Shown one piece after another: positions 7,586-16,721 of a stretch of 64,000 nt of DNA. This DNA comes from JBHHUI01 sp965248775 (GTDB lineage Bacteria; Chloroflexota; Anaerolineae; Anaerolineales; JBHHUI01). The notes beneath the pieces are model-generated. The model was not told the origin of the DNA. It was given only the letters and a program-made list of their open reading frames with translations, and searched no databases. The stretch spans positions 3,844,001 to 3,908,000 of the forward strand of contig OZ252150.1 in NCBI GenBank assembly GCA_965248775.1. Direction: 5' to 3'. The position numbers and the translations under genes are program-made. The number at the start of each line of letters is the position of its first letter. Within the stretch, counting starts at the first letter, position 1.

Positions 7586-10500
7586 TCAGTTCACCCCAAC
7601 GGGTTGGGTCGACAGGGTGAGCAATACTTCACCCGTGGTAGCATCCCACACCTTGGTCGTCCCGTCCGAGCTAGCCGTCGCGAGCTGCATGCCATCGGCG
7701 CTGTAGGTGATGCTATTGACGACATTTGTATGACCGGACAATGTGAGCAGTTCCTGGCCGGTGCCCACATCCCACACTTTCGCCGTCCCGTCTCCACTGG
7801 CCGTGGCCAGCCGGGCGTCATCCGGGCTGAAGGCGGCGTAGGTAACCTTATCGTTGTGACCAGTTAGGACAAGTAACTCCTGCCCAGTGGCAGTGTCCCA
7901 GACTCTCGCCGTGTCGTCCGGGCTGGATGTGACCAGAAGTTTCCCATTCGGGCTGAAGACAATGTGCCGGACCCACTCCGTGTGACCGGACAACGTAAAC
8001 AGCTCCTCGCCGGTGGCCGCATCCCGTATCTTGGCTGTATTGTCTTCACTAGCTGTCGCCAGATAGGCGCCATCCGGGCTGAAGACGATGCCATTGACGA
8101 AATCGGTATGGCCGGTCAGCGTGAGCAGTTCCGGGCCGGTGGTCGCATCCCATATCCTGGCCGTCTTGTCAGAGCTGGCCAGCGCCAGGCGGGTCCCGTC
8201 GGGGCTGAAGTCCACACCGGGAGCCAGGCGTGATTGATCCAGGCTGAATTCGACCTCGTTGAGAGGTTGTGTGTGCCCTTGGTCAGAGACCGTAAGCAGG
8301 GCCTGACCAGTGCCAGCATCCCACACCGTCGCTGTCCCCCTGGCGCTGGAGGTGGCCAGACGCCTCCCGTCCGGGCTGAAGACGAAGTCATAGACTGTCC
8401 CGGAGAAAAACCCTAATGTTTCATGGTCCGGGGATAAATCCCACACTTTCGCCGTCTGATCGATACTGGATGTGGCCAGGCGCGTTCCATCTGGGCTGAA
8501 AGCAACGGACAAAACCTGGTCGGTATGGCCGGCCAGAGTCAGCAGTTCCTTGCCAGTGGTCAGGTCCCACACTTTCGCGGTGCCATCGCCGCTGACGGTG
8601 GCTAGGCGCGCACCGTCGGTGCTAAAGGCTACATCGTTGACGCTATCGGTATGGTCGGTTAGACGGAGCAATTCCTGGCCGGTGGCAATATCCCAAATCT
8701 TTGCCGTGCCATCAGCACTGGCCGTGGCCAGCAGGCTTCCATCTGGGTTAATGGTGACACCCCACACTGTCGCGGTATGGCCGGCTACGGTGAAAAGTTT
8801 CTCGCCGATGTTCGCATCCCAAATCCAGGCCGTTCTGTCATCGCTGGTGACCAGGCGCGACCCGTCCGGCGTGAAGGCTACGTCCCAGACCGGTCCGGTA
8901 TGTCCGGCCAGCGTAAGGAGTTGCTCTCCTGTGTCAACATCCCACACAGTCGCCGTACTGTCAAAAGAACCGACAGCTATGCGTGTCCCATCCGGATCAT
9001 AAGCAATGCGCATTGTCCAATCGATATGGCCGCCGGAGAGGGTGAATAGTTCCTGGCCTGTAGCCGAATCCCAAATCTTTGTCGTTTGTTCCCCCTGGTG
9101 ATTTGTAGCTAGATTTTTGCCATCTGGACTGAAAGCGAGTCCAAAGATGCCAGGAAAACCGCCCTTAAAGTGGCTCAAGTAGAGCAATTCCTGCCCCGTG
9201 GCAACATCCCAGACAATAGCAGCCTCATCACCTGAGTGACCCGTAGCCAAACGGGATCCGTCTGGGCTGAATTCGACAAAGGAGGCCCAATTGGATGATT
9301 CTTTGACGTGCCCTCTCAGGGTGTAAAGGAGGTGTGAAGCCGACACAGCTTGGTGCAGGACAGTTTCTGCTTCTGGCACGGTCGTTTGATCCTCAGCGTA
9401 GGTCGTCTTTACCGCCTCTAACGCCATTAGAATACTGCGCTCCGGGTCCACCTGCAGATTGGTGAGTGCCGCGGCAGCGAGTTCGCGTGCCGCTGCTAGG
9501 CGGGTCTGCTGCTCCGCGATGCTCCGCTGATTGAACGCGAAGTTGCTCAGGAATAAGGCAATCACGGTAGCAACGGCGAATACCCCCACCAACGCCCGCA
9601 GGAAATTACGCGAGCGGCGTTCCTGCGCGGCTTCCCGTGCCCGGCGGGCTTCTTCTTCGGATTGCCTCCCCCTACGTTCTTCCAGGCTGGCATCGAGGTA
9701 GGCGCGCTCGGTTTCCGTCAGCGCCAGCTCCGTGCCCGCAGCCCAGGCTTCGAATTGGTCCAGCCGCGAGCCGAGCAGCAGGTAGCTTGGATCGCGGTCC
9801 GCCTCCAGCCACCCGGCGGCGCCGTTGCCCAGCAGGCGCTGCAAGCGCACGTCAGCTCGGCTGGCGTCAAACCACTCGCGCAAGCGCCGCCATTCTCGCA
9901 GCAACGCCTCGTGCGCCACTTCCACCGTGGGGCCGCGCGTGAGCGGGTCACGATCAAACGAAAGCAGGCGCGCCTGGCCGAAGGCGTCGATGATTCTAGT
10001 AATTGATGATTGATGATCTTCGATTGTCAGTGCTTCGAGCTCAGTGCGTAACACACGGCGTCGGGTGTCTTCTACGCCTTCGCCCAGCGTTACCAGGCGC
10101 AGGAACAGCTGGCGCGCGGCGGCCTGTTCGGGGTTGTCCAACCCAATATAGACTTCCTCGGCTCTGCGGCCCAGGGCCCCTAACACCCCACCGATTTCCT
10201 CGTAGGTTTTCCGAGTCAGTATTTGGCCTTCCCGGCGCTCGAATAGTTCGGTCATGGCATATTGAAGCAGCGGCAACGCTCCAGGCTGCTCGACCACGTC
10301 TGCGACAATCTCGGTCACCAAACCTGGCCCCAGCGTCGCACCAGCTTGCTCGGCTGGTTCGCGGATGGCCCTGCCCAGCTCCTCAGCCGTGAGTGGCAGC
10401 ACCACCTGGGTGCGCTGCTCCACCAGGCCCCCGAAATCTGTATGCATCAGCGGCCGATCATAGAAGTCGGCCCGCAGGGTAATGACTACATGGAGAGGGC

Positions 10501-11890
10501 TACGCGGGTCGGTCACGGCAGTGTATAGGCTGTTCAGGAAGTGTGCGGTTTCGCCCTTATCTTCCACCAAAGTGAAGAGCTCTTCAAATTGGTCAATGAT
10601 CAGGAGTAGTTCATTGTCCTCGGAAGGCAGCGCCAGCCGTGCGGCCCGCAGCAGGCCACGCTCGTCCCGCTGCAGCTGATCCGCAATCCCCACGGAAGGG
10701 TTGACTGCGATGCGCAGTAGACCGATCTCTAATTCTTCCAATGGGCGCGCGCCGGGGAGCATCTCAACCACAAACCACTTGTCCGAGCCAGGCAACGCAC
10801 CGCGCCGCAAGGCCGGAAGCAGCCCGGCCTTGACTACAGATGACTTACCGCTCCCACTCGGCCCGACAACCGCAAGGAAACGAGCAGCTTCACCCTCTTC
10901 GCCTAAGCGGGCCAGAAGTTGCGCGATCAGGTCCTCGCGTCCGAAGAAGTCATCGGCGTCCGCTGCCTCAAACGCACGCAAGCCTTTGAACGGGTTCTGG
11001 AGCGCTAGCTCTGGTATTGCCGGTGTGCCCTCCAGCGGCTTCCTTTCTGTTGTGCTTATTGCCATATCGGACGCCAGCGCCATGCGAAATTCTGTCGCCA
11101 GAGCCACTACATCGGAATAACGGGCCGTTGGGTCTTTAGCTGTTGCTCGTTGAATGACTTTGTCTAGATGCGGAGACAAATCTGGGCGCACTTCTTGAAG
11201 CGGGGGCAGCGGGTCTTGGAGATGCCTCATGAATAGATTCGCAGAGGTCTCACCCGGAAACGGATGTTCACCTGCCAGGAGTTCGAACAACATCACGCCC
11301 AGGCTATAAATGTCGGTTTGAGGGCTGATCGGTCCGCTCTGCACCTGCTCGGGCGAGATGTAGCCCGGTGAACCAGTAATGGCATCCGCTCGGGTGATTT
11401 CAGATCCACTCTCGAGGTCTTTTGCGATGCCAAAGTCGGTCAGATAGGCATTGCCTTCCTCATCTAATAGAATGTTGTCTGGTTTTAGGTCACGGTGAAT
11501 TACACCATGCTGGTGGGCAACGGCCAGAGCAGCACCGACTTGATCCAGCATGTGCGCAGTAAGATCAATTTCCCAGGGTCCACGATCAAGAGAATCGCGA
11601 AGACTGCCACCTTGCAACCAGCGCATAACGAGATAGGCGCGGTCTGGTTCGCGCCAATAGTCGTACAGTGGCACGATGTGCAGGTGTTCCAGCCGCGCAA
11701 TCAGTTGCGCTTCAGTCTCAAAGCGGCGGACGAAGTCGGGATGGTTGGCGAATTTTGGCAGGATGATTTTGATAGCCACATCCCGCTTGATCGATAGCTG
11801 GTGAGCCCGATAGACTTCGCCAAAGCCACCTGCGCCAATTAGTTCTGTTAATTCGTAGCCTTTTATCGACTGGCCCGCAAGGTTGTTCAT
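7586..11890 (-). CDS. Ser/Thr protein kinase - nSTAND1 NTPase - WD40 receptor, truncated by IS3 copy B
   Basis: 1434 residues. Residues 1-270 are a Hanks-type kinase with glycine loop GAGGFGEVY, catalytic HRDLKPDN and DFG. From about 300 comes an nSTAND1 NTPase: the NPFKGLRAFE entry segment, Walker A VVGPSGSGKSS and Walker B LLLIIDQFEELF. A single transmembrane helix near 770-790 (LRALVGVFAVATVIALFL) precedes a long WD40 region of a dozen or more blades with repeated FSPDG and GHT motifs. It is probably a membrane-anchored signalling kinase in which the STAND module oligomerises on a signal sensed by the propeller (family inference). The reading ends at a TGA supplied by the IS terminus; the native last blade is at 5778-5968. 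The loss is only about 60 residues, so residual function is possible. ATG at 11890. Confidence 0.93.
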   Translation of the reverse strand: MNNLAGQSIKGYELTELIGAGGFGEVYRAHQLSIKRDVAIKIILPKFANHPDFVRRFETEAQLIARLEHLHIVPLYDYWREPDRAYLVMRWLQGGSLRDSLDRGPWEIDLTAHMLDQVGAALAVAHQHGVIHRDLKPDNILLDEEGNAYLTDFGIAKDLESGSEITRADAITGSPGYISPEQVQSGPISPQTDIYSLGVMLFELLAGEHPFPGETSANLFMRHLQDPLPPLQEVRPDLSPHLDKVIQRATAKDPTARYSDVVALATEFRMALASDMAISTTERKPLEGTPAIPELALQNPFKGLRAFEAADADDFFGREDLIAQLLARLGEEGEAARFLAVVGPSGSGKSSVVKAGLLPALRRGALPGSDKWFVVEMLPGARPLEELEIGLLRIAVNPSVGIADQLQRDERGLLRAARLALPSEDNELLLIIDQFEELFTLVEDKGETAHFLNSLYTAVTDPRSPLHVVITLRADFYDRPLMHTDFGGLVEQRTQVVLPLTAEELGRAIREPAEQAGATLGPGLVTEIVADVVEQPGALPLLQYAMTELFERREGQILTRKTYEEIGGVLGALGRRAEEVYIGLDNPEQAAARQLFLRLVTLGEGVEDTRRRVLRTELEALTIEDHQSSITRIIDAFGQARLLSFDRDPLTRGPTVEVAHEALLREWRRLREWFDASRADVRLQRLLGNGAAGWLEADRDPSYLLLGSRLDQFEAWAAGTELALTETERAYLDASLEERRGRQSEEEARRAREAAQERRSRNFLRALVGVFAVATVIALFLSNFAFNQRSIAEQQTRLAAARELAAAALTNLQVDPERSILMALEAVKTTYAEDQTTVPEAETVLHQAVSASHLLYTLRGHVKESSNWASFVEFSPDGSRLATGHSGDEAAIVWDVATGQELLYLSHFKGGFPGIFGLAFSPDGKNLATNHQGEQTTKIWDSATGQELFTLSGGHIDWTMRIAYDPDGTRIAVGSFDSTATVWDVDTGEQLLTLAGHTGPVWDVAFTPDGSRLVTSDDRTAWIWDANIGEKLFTVAGHTATVWGVTINPDGSLLATASADGTAKIWDIATGQELLRLTDHTDSVNDVAFSTDGARLATVSGDGTAKVWDLTTGKELLTLAGHTDQVLSVAFSPDGTRLATSSIDQTAKVWDLSPDHETLGFFSGTVYDFVFSPDGRRLATSSARGTATVWDAGTGQALLTVSDQGHTQPLNEVEFSLDQSRLAPGVDFSPDGTRLALASSDKTARIWDATTGPELLTLTGHTDFVNGIVFSPDGAYLATASEDNTAKIRDAATGEELFTLSGHTEWVRHIVFSPNGKLLVTSSPDDTARVWDTATGQELLVLTGHNDKVTYAAFSPDDARLATASGDGTAKVWDVGTGQELLTLSGHTNVVNSITYSADGMQLATASSDGTTKVWDATTGEVLLTLSTQPVGVN

Positions 11891-12626
11891 GCTAATTCCC
11901 TGTCAATTCTTGAACGGTCAAGCAGAAGGAGCATCACGCAGTGACCGCAAAACTGTTGAAGACAGCAAAAAGGTCCCATTCCGATTATCGGCTGTAATCT
12001 GAACGGCGCAACTAGATGAGTCGGACTTTTGACCAGCTCTTGTAATCCGGAAGCGCGAAAACGCTGGTAGCGAAATTCGCATACCATGGCGTGTAGTGGA
12101 TAAAAACTCCATCCGCCGCTTCCTATAAGACGTCACCTCATCATCTGGCGCCTAATCCCCCGGAAGATGCCCATCTGTTTAAGGCGTGGTAGCCTTGGAC
12201 GTTCTCACGCCCTCATCGCCACGCAGAGGGTCACACACAGGGACAGAGAACTGACACATCATCCTGTTGCGTTAGGAACCTCCAACTGGTACTCAATCTT
12301 CATCTCTACTCATGGGTGCCTGGGCACCCGAATGTGGGGAAGGGGGGACACGATACGAGTGGCCCCGCCTGCGAGAATAGTATTCAGTCAGGGTTAAACC
12401 TTGCTGGTCAGAGCAGACTAGGAAGATGCCAAAGGGGGCGGTTTTTAGAGAGGAATCTCTTCTGCAATGGATACAAAGGACGCATTTCTGCCTGCGTTAC
12501 CTAAGGTAACCGGTAACCGTAGGCGGAACCTGAGGTTTAAGCCAAAGATTTAATGGCTTGGTTTAACTCCTTACTCTTAGATGGCGGCAATACAGTTATC
12601 GGCATTTGTTGGATGACCTGCCGGAA
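11891..12626. other. Gene-poor region upstream of the kinase gene
   Basis: About 740 bases with no supported coding sequence on either strand; short open frames have no recognisable motif. The kinase promoter should lie near 11900-12100. A direct match between AAGGTAACCGG and GGTAACCG near 12505 is local only. I see no tRNA, riboswitch or clear terminator. Confidence 0.4.
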
Positions 12627-12785
12627 TTAGACATATTGAGCCCAAAGCGCCCATGTGTCATCCTCCCTTAACAGGCCGTCGATTCCGGTTGCGAGAATTG
12701 CCTCCCAGCCTTCTGGTGGCTCCACTACAATGTTACTCCCGCGTGCTGAAAGCCCGTCGGAACCGTATAGTAATTTACTCTAGGG
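12627..12785 (-). pseudogene. C-terminal fragment, amidohydrolase-like, cut by the ISNCY element
   Basis: The minus-strand frame from the ISNCY-like element edge reads KLLYGSDGLSARGSNIVVEP and ends DDTWALWAQYV with TAA at 12627. The LLYGSDG motif resembles the C-terminal metal-binding aspartate region of amidohydrolase_2 proteins. The upstream part is missing: past the IS only about 20 bases remain before IS3 copy C, and rejoining the flanks gives a stop. It is a remnant. The family call is tentative. Confidence 0.45.
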
Positions 12786-14349
12786 TAGTTTCCGGTGCAA
12801 AACGCACCACCTAATCAGAAATCGGCAAGGGCGAACTTCTTGCTGGGAGTGAACCTTGACAATTGCATAGTTACGTGGCCTTGGCCGCCAGCTTGGTACC
12901 GATGGTATTGAGATTGGCCGCCAGGATGGCCAGCCCGACCCAACGGTGGAAGCCTGCTTCGCCACGATTGCGGCAACGGTCGAGTCGATAGCGGCGTTTC
13001 AAGACACTTATCCGACCTTCGACGCCGGCGTGGTAACGCCGGCCACGGCGGAACCAGAGTTGCTTTTCATGGGCCCGACGTTGTTTGGATTTGTGCCCGG
13101 GCTTGGGCAAGATGACGCGCGCGACACCTAATGCGCGAGCATAAGCTTCGTTGCCGGGCGAGTAGAGTCCGCGATCGCCGCTGACCTGTTCCGGTGCGCA
13201 GCCAAACTGCTGCGTGTGCTGGTCGAGGGCAGGTTGCCACTGATTGACATCGTTCGGATTGCCAGCGAGGACGCGCCAGTTGCTTAGCAAGCCGCCGTCG
13301 ACTTCATCGAGCCAGACCTTGCGCCCGAACTCGGTGGGCTTGCGGACCTTGTTCCTGCGGATGATGGCGGTATGCGGTTCAAAGAGACTTACGAGCTTCT
13401 CACTCGCCGGGACACTCTCGCCGGCGAAGACCCGCCGCTCACATTGACTGATGACCTGCTCGACACGCGGGGTGAAGGTCTCGAGGGTCGCGGTCAAGCG
13501 CTGCGCTGCGCGATCTTTCTGTGTCTGCAGCTGCTCCAGAACGATTTTCGCCTGCTGCACACTCTGGCGGGCGACCTGCAGCAGCTTGCGGTACGTGGTC
13601 GTCAGCTGCGCTTTAGCTGTCTCGGAGCGCCTGCGGGCCTGATTGGCCACCTGGCGAGCATACTTGCGGGCACTGCGGGAGCGGTTGCGGAACGTCTCTT
13701 GCGTCAGTTCGGTCGTGTCACCGAGCACCGTTTTCGCCCGTCTCAGCGTGCGCCCAAGCACACGCACACCATCAGCCAGCAGGCCGTTGTCAGTGGGGTA
13801 GCGGATGTTGGTCTCGACAACCGTTCCATCTGTGCGCAGCTTGCGGCCACGGGTGATCTTTAGCCTGCTGGCCAGCTGCAACACGTGGGCGTTCAGGGAG
13901 ATAAGTGTTTCAGGTTGGAGCAGGTTCGCCCAGCGCAGGAGCGTCTTCTCGTCCGGCACGCGCTCGAAGTACACGCGGCAGAAGTGGCGCAGTACCAGAC
14001 TGTCCCTGACATGTTTCTCTGTTTCCGCGTAGCTCCTGCCGTACAAATGCTTTACGACTAACACCCTGAGCACGACTTCCACCGGCGTGGAGTTGCGGCC
14101 CGTCTGTAGTGTTTTCGGATAGCGTCGCGCAAAGTCACCGCGCACTCGCTGGTAGAGCTCGTCGTCATCCAGCAATACGTCGATATGCGCCAACACCGGG
14201 TCCATCTCACTCGTCAATGCCAGAATGTCCAGGAAGAACTTGTCGATTTCGTGGCGGTCACGTAACATTGCAGCGGCCCTTTCTGTGGAAAATGCGGGTT
14301 TGATCATTCGCATCTTCTCACAGGAGGGCCACTTTCGCACCGGAAACTA
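12786..14349 (-). mobile_element. ISNCY-like insertion sequence
   Basis: A 1564-bp element. Terminal inverted repeats are TAGTTTCCGGTGC at both ends (reading inward), with GGG on each side (12783-12785 and 14350-14352) as a probable short target duplication. It encodes one transposase and lies 22 bp from IS3 copy C. Confidence 0.85.
12871..14307 (-). CDS. ISNCY-family transposase
   Basis: About 478 residues from MIKPAFSTERAA; upstream in-frame codons to 14340 are within the IS end. It has an N-terminal DUF772-like region, RKLRTDGTVVETNIRYPTD (first acidic residue of the DDE set), a long central alpha-helical insert of about 100 residues rich in R/Q/K (coiled-coil-like), SGDRGLYSPGNE (second acidic residue), and a C-terminal GVEGRISVLKRRYRLDRCR helix with the glutamate. 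The order and spacing fit the ISNCY/ISPlu15-type transposases. The frame appears intact. Confidence 0.88.
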   Translation of the reverse strand: MIKPAFSTERAAAMLRDRHEIDKFFLDILALTSEMDPVLAHIDVLLDDDELYQRVRGDFARRYPKTLQTGRNSTPVEVVLRVLVVKHLYGRSYAETEKHVRDSLVLRHFCRVYFERVPDEKTLLRWANLLQPETLISLNAHVLQLASRLKITRGRKLRTDGTVVETNIRYPTDNGLLADGVRVLGRTLRRAKTVLGDTTELTQETFRNRSRSARKYARQVANQARRRSETAKAQLTTTYRKLLQVARQSVQQAKIVLEQLQTQKDRAAQRLTATLETFTPRVEQVISQCERRVFAGESVPASEKLVSLFEPHTAIIRRNKVRKPTEFGRKVWLDEVDGGLLSNWRVLAGNPNDVNQWQPALDQHTQQFGCAPEQVSGDRGLYSPGNEAYARALGVARVILPKPGHKSKQRRAHEKQLWFRRGRRYHAGVEGRISVLKRRYRLDRCRNRGEAGFHRWVGLAILAANLNTIGTKLAAKAT

Positions 14350-14445
14350 GGGTAGTGAGAACCCTCATTTCTGAACTGACCCCCAAGAAGTTGACACAAA
14401 ATAAAAGCACCCCCTGTGAGAAGATAAAAGCAGGAGGTGCTTTTT

Positions 14446-15947
14446 ATGTCTGGGAAAAAGGGGATGAAAAACTACCCGAAAGCGACCAAGCTGGAAGCGG
14501 TACGCATGTTTCTGGAAGAAGGCCTGACCCGCGCAGAGGTAGTTGAAGCACTCGGGCTGCCCCGCCGAGATCTTCACGACCCAGTTCATTCGTACAGTCA
14601 CCCAGTCATGAATGTACTGGGTCATGACGTGCAGACTGCATCGTGATGACTGGGTGTGAAGGTCTGGGTGCGCCAATATCGCCGCAAGGGAGGGGCAGCC
14701 TTTGCCAAACCGAAGGGTCGGCCTCCTCGTCGGCCGGCGGAAAGTCCGCAGGAGGAGCTGGAACGGTTGCGCATGGAAAATGTGCTCCTAAAAATATTCC
14801 ATACCGAATTGCGCACGGACGAGCTCGCACGGCGCAATAGCGGGTCATCTACCAGTACAAAAGAAGATACACTGTGAAGGCAATGTGTACTTTCTTCGCA
14901 GTTTCGCGAGCTGCCTATTACGCCTGGCTCAAGCGCAGCCAGCAGCCGGACAAAGATAGCGCGCGGCTGCAAGCGGTGCAGCAAGCCTGGGAAAAATCGC
15001 ACAGAACCTATGGCTATCGCAGGGTTGCTTTGTGGTTGCGACAACACAAAGGGCTGGTCATCAACCACAAAGCGGTTTTACGGCTGATGAACAAGCTCAA
15101 TATCCGCTCCATTGCCAGGCAACGCCACCCCTATAAGCAAAGGGCCCGCTTAGATTTTCACCAGCGCTATGCCAATCTCTTGGCCCGAGATTTCGCAGCA
15201 AACCAACCCAATCAGAAATGGGTTACTGATACACTTGCGCCGTACGCAGTACAGGTGTCACCTACATCGCTACCCAACAAGGCTGGGCGTATCTGGCCAC
15301 CATCAAGGACCTGTTCGACGGTTTCATCGTTGCACATCGTCTGGGAAGACACCCCGTCCAGTACCGATACCGATGCAGTGTGCACGGCACTGTGCGGGAC
15401 TGGGCAATTCTGTGCGCTTAGTCATCGATACCCTCAAGCAGGCCAGACGTAAAGAAAAGGTCACTGCGGGACTGCTCCTGCACAGTGACCACCTAGTCCA
15501 GTCGATCACGATGCAGTCTGCACGTCACAGAGTGAAGTGCGCACTCCACTTGGTGACCCAGTACATTCACCCAGTCATCACGATGCAGTCTGCACGTGAC
15601 TGTACGAACGCACTGGGTCGTGACACTTGCCGCGTTGCGGCAGTACGCGGTGACTGGGTGACTGTACTAGACTGGGGGGATATCAATACACTTCCAAGCA
15701 GTATGCTGCCCTTACCCGGGCGTATCACATCACCCCTTCCATGTCTCGGCGTGGCAATTGTTGGGATAATGCGCCCATGGAGAACTTCTTTGGTCATTTG
15801 AAAGCGGAAGCGCTCCGCCATATCCGCGTGCCAAGCTTTGAGCGGGCGCATGAATTGATTGACCAATATATCGAGTTCTACAATTATGAACGCATACAAC
15901 TAAAAACCAAACAGACACCATATCAAATCAGGTGTCTGACTGGATGA
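14446..15947 (+). pseudogene. IS3-family transposase OrfA/OrfB, interrupted by palindromic inserts (copy C)
   Basis: Same gene and same defects as copy B: OrfA from ATG 14446 (AGGAGG upstream) broken at about 14574-14660, OrfB from 14874 broken at 15362-15395 and 15492-15678, and the C-terminal part 15741-15947 ending IQLKTKQTPYQIRCLTG. Shared defects mean copies B and C descend from one already interrupted parent. Confidence 0.85.
15366..15395. repeat. 30-bp palindromic module (copy C)
   Basis: It starts GATACCGATGCAGTGTGCAC and ends GGCACTGTGC. It is identical to the module at 33292-33321 in a different IS family and to the inverted one at 6570-6599. Confidence 0.9.
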
Positions 15948-15996
15948 CCGCAGTGGGGGTCTTTCTTTTTGTGTCTTGTTTACAGGGTGCAGTTCA

Positions 15997-16405
15997 TTCG
16001 TGGGGGCTTTTCATTTTTAAACACGTGATGTAACCGAATCGAAACCGGCCTACACTGTCACGCGCGACAGCGCCGTGGTAGTTCGGCTTGGGATTGGGTA
16101 ATTTACGAGAATGCTTTCAGATGGAGACTGAGACTTCCCAGTGCAGCCCAGTATATGATGTAGTGTGCACGGCACTGCGCCGAGCGAACTGGGTCGGTAT
16201 GTGCACAACGTGAAGTGCGCACGTCATTTCCCAGCCGCGGCTGGACGTGGTGCGGCACTGTACCTGACTGGGCAACAGCTTGATAGGGCGCGCTGGCTGC
16301 GACCATGTTGCATCCAGATGAACCCGCACCGATAAGGCGGATCGCCAGGGGCGGCTTATCGCCTGGCTTCAGTGGCGCAGAATCCCCGGTCCGCTCCAGC
16401 GAGGG
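15997..16405. other. Intergenic repeat region with hairpin modules and a truncated attC-like end
   Basis: No gene. 16150-16275 holds modules including CCGA-GCGAACTGGG-TCGG (16180-16197), CGTG-AAGTGCG-CACG and a diverged relative of the 30-bp module. 16280-16400 is a copy of the dispersed intergenic repeat also found near 18480 and 19490 (ACCATGTTGCA, CCGATAAGGCGG, CCCCGGTCCGCTCCAGC). It runs directly into the VOC gene stop. Confidence 0.6.
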
Positions 16406-16412
16406 ATTAGGC
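16406..16412 (-). other. attC-like core at the end of the VOC cassette
   Basis: On the minus strand GCCTAAT overlaps the VOC stop codon TAA. It is followed by CCCTCGCTGGAGCGGACCGG, the simple-site sequence typical of environmental integron attC sites. The opposite core is not found, so the site is probably truncated. Confidence 0.5.
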
Positions 16413-16717
16413 TGATTGTTCTATTCGATCCGGCCTTGCTACTTCAGACATCAAAGAGAGGGTATTTTCGTCAGGATCCTTGAATGATGACATCCAAAGA
16501 TCGTGGTCAGGCATTTCAGCTACTAACTCTGGATTTCCGCTAAATCCGACACCTCTATTGCGAAGTGCGCCTGTTGTGATATGAATATCATCCACATTGA
16601 AATAGATTATTGAACTTGGATGATCAAGGGCCTCATCTTCAGGTACGGCCAATAAAATACGTATTCCCTCACAATCAAAGAATGCCATATTTGGCACTTG
16701 AAAGAGATATTTCATTC
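16407..16717 (-). pseudogene. VOC (glyoxalase/bleomycin-resistance-like) protein, C-terminal part
   Basis: It encodes KYLFQVPNMAFFDCEGIRIL and the second beta-alpha-beta-beta-beta module of a small vicinal-oxygen-chelate protein, ending in an ARPDRIEQSA tail. Joined to 18312-18407 after removing the IS1182 element and one CTAG, it gives 136 residues, normal for a single-domain VOC protein. The glutamate and histidine ligand set is incomplete by eye, so substrate and metal use are unknown. It is the first minus-strand gene of the cassette-like array. Confidence 0.85.
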
Positions 16718-16721
16718 CTAG

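Larger units (their letters stand above)
5969..7593 (-). mobile_element. IS3-family (IS150-like) element, copy B
   Basis: A 1625-bp element with the same termini as copies A and C (TGAACTGCACCC... and, inward from 7593, TGAACTGACCCCC...). It is flanked by a 3-bp target duplication CCC at 5966-5968 and 7594-7596, and sits inside the kinase-WD40 gene. It appears identical in sequence to copy C (14372-15996) but inverted; all translated segments are the same. Confidence 0.95.
14372..15996 (+). mobile_element. IS3-family (IS150-like) element, copy C
   Basis: 1625 bp, matching copy B in inverted orientation. It starts TGAACTGACCCCCAAGAAG and ends ...CAGGGTGCAGTTCA. The target duplication is TTC (14369-14371 and 15997-15999). 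Because B and C each keep their own duplication, they are separate insertions rather than ends of one composite transposon. Confidence 0.95.

Noticed and set aside
5969..15996. Composite transposon formed by IS3 copies B and C
   Set aside because: Each copy has its own 3-bp target duplication (CCC and TTC), and B splits a gene whose parts lie on both sides, so they inserted independently.
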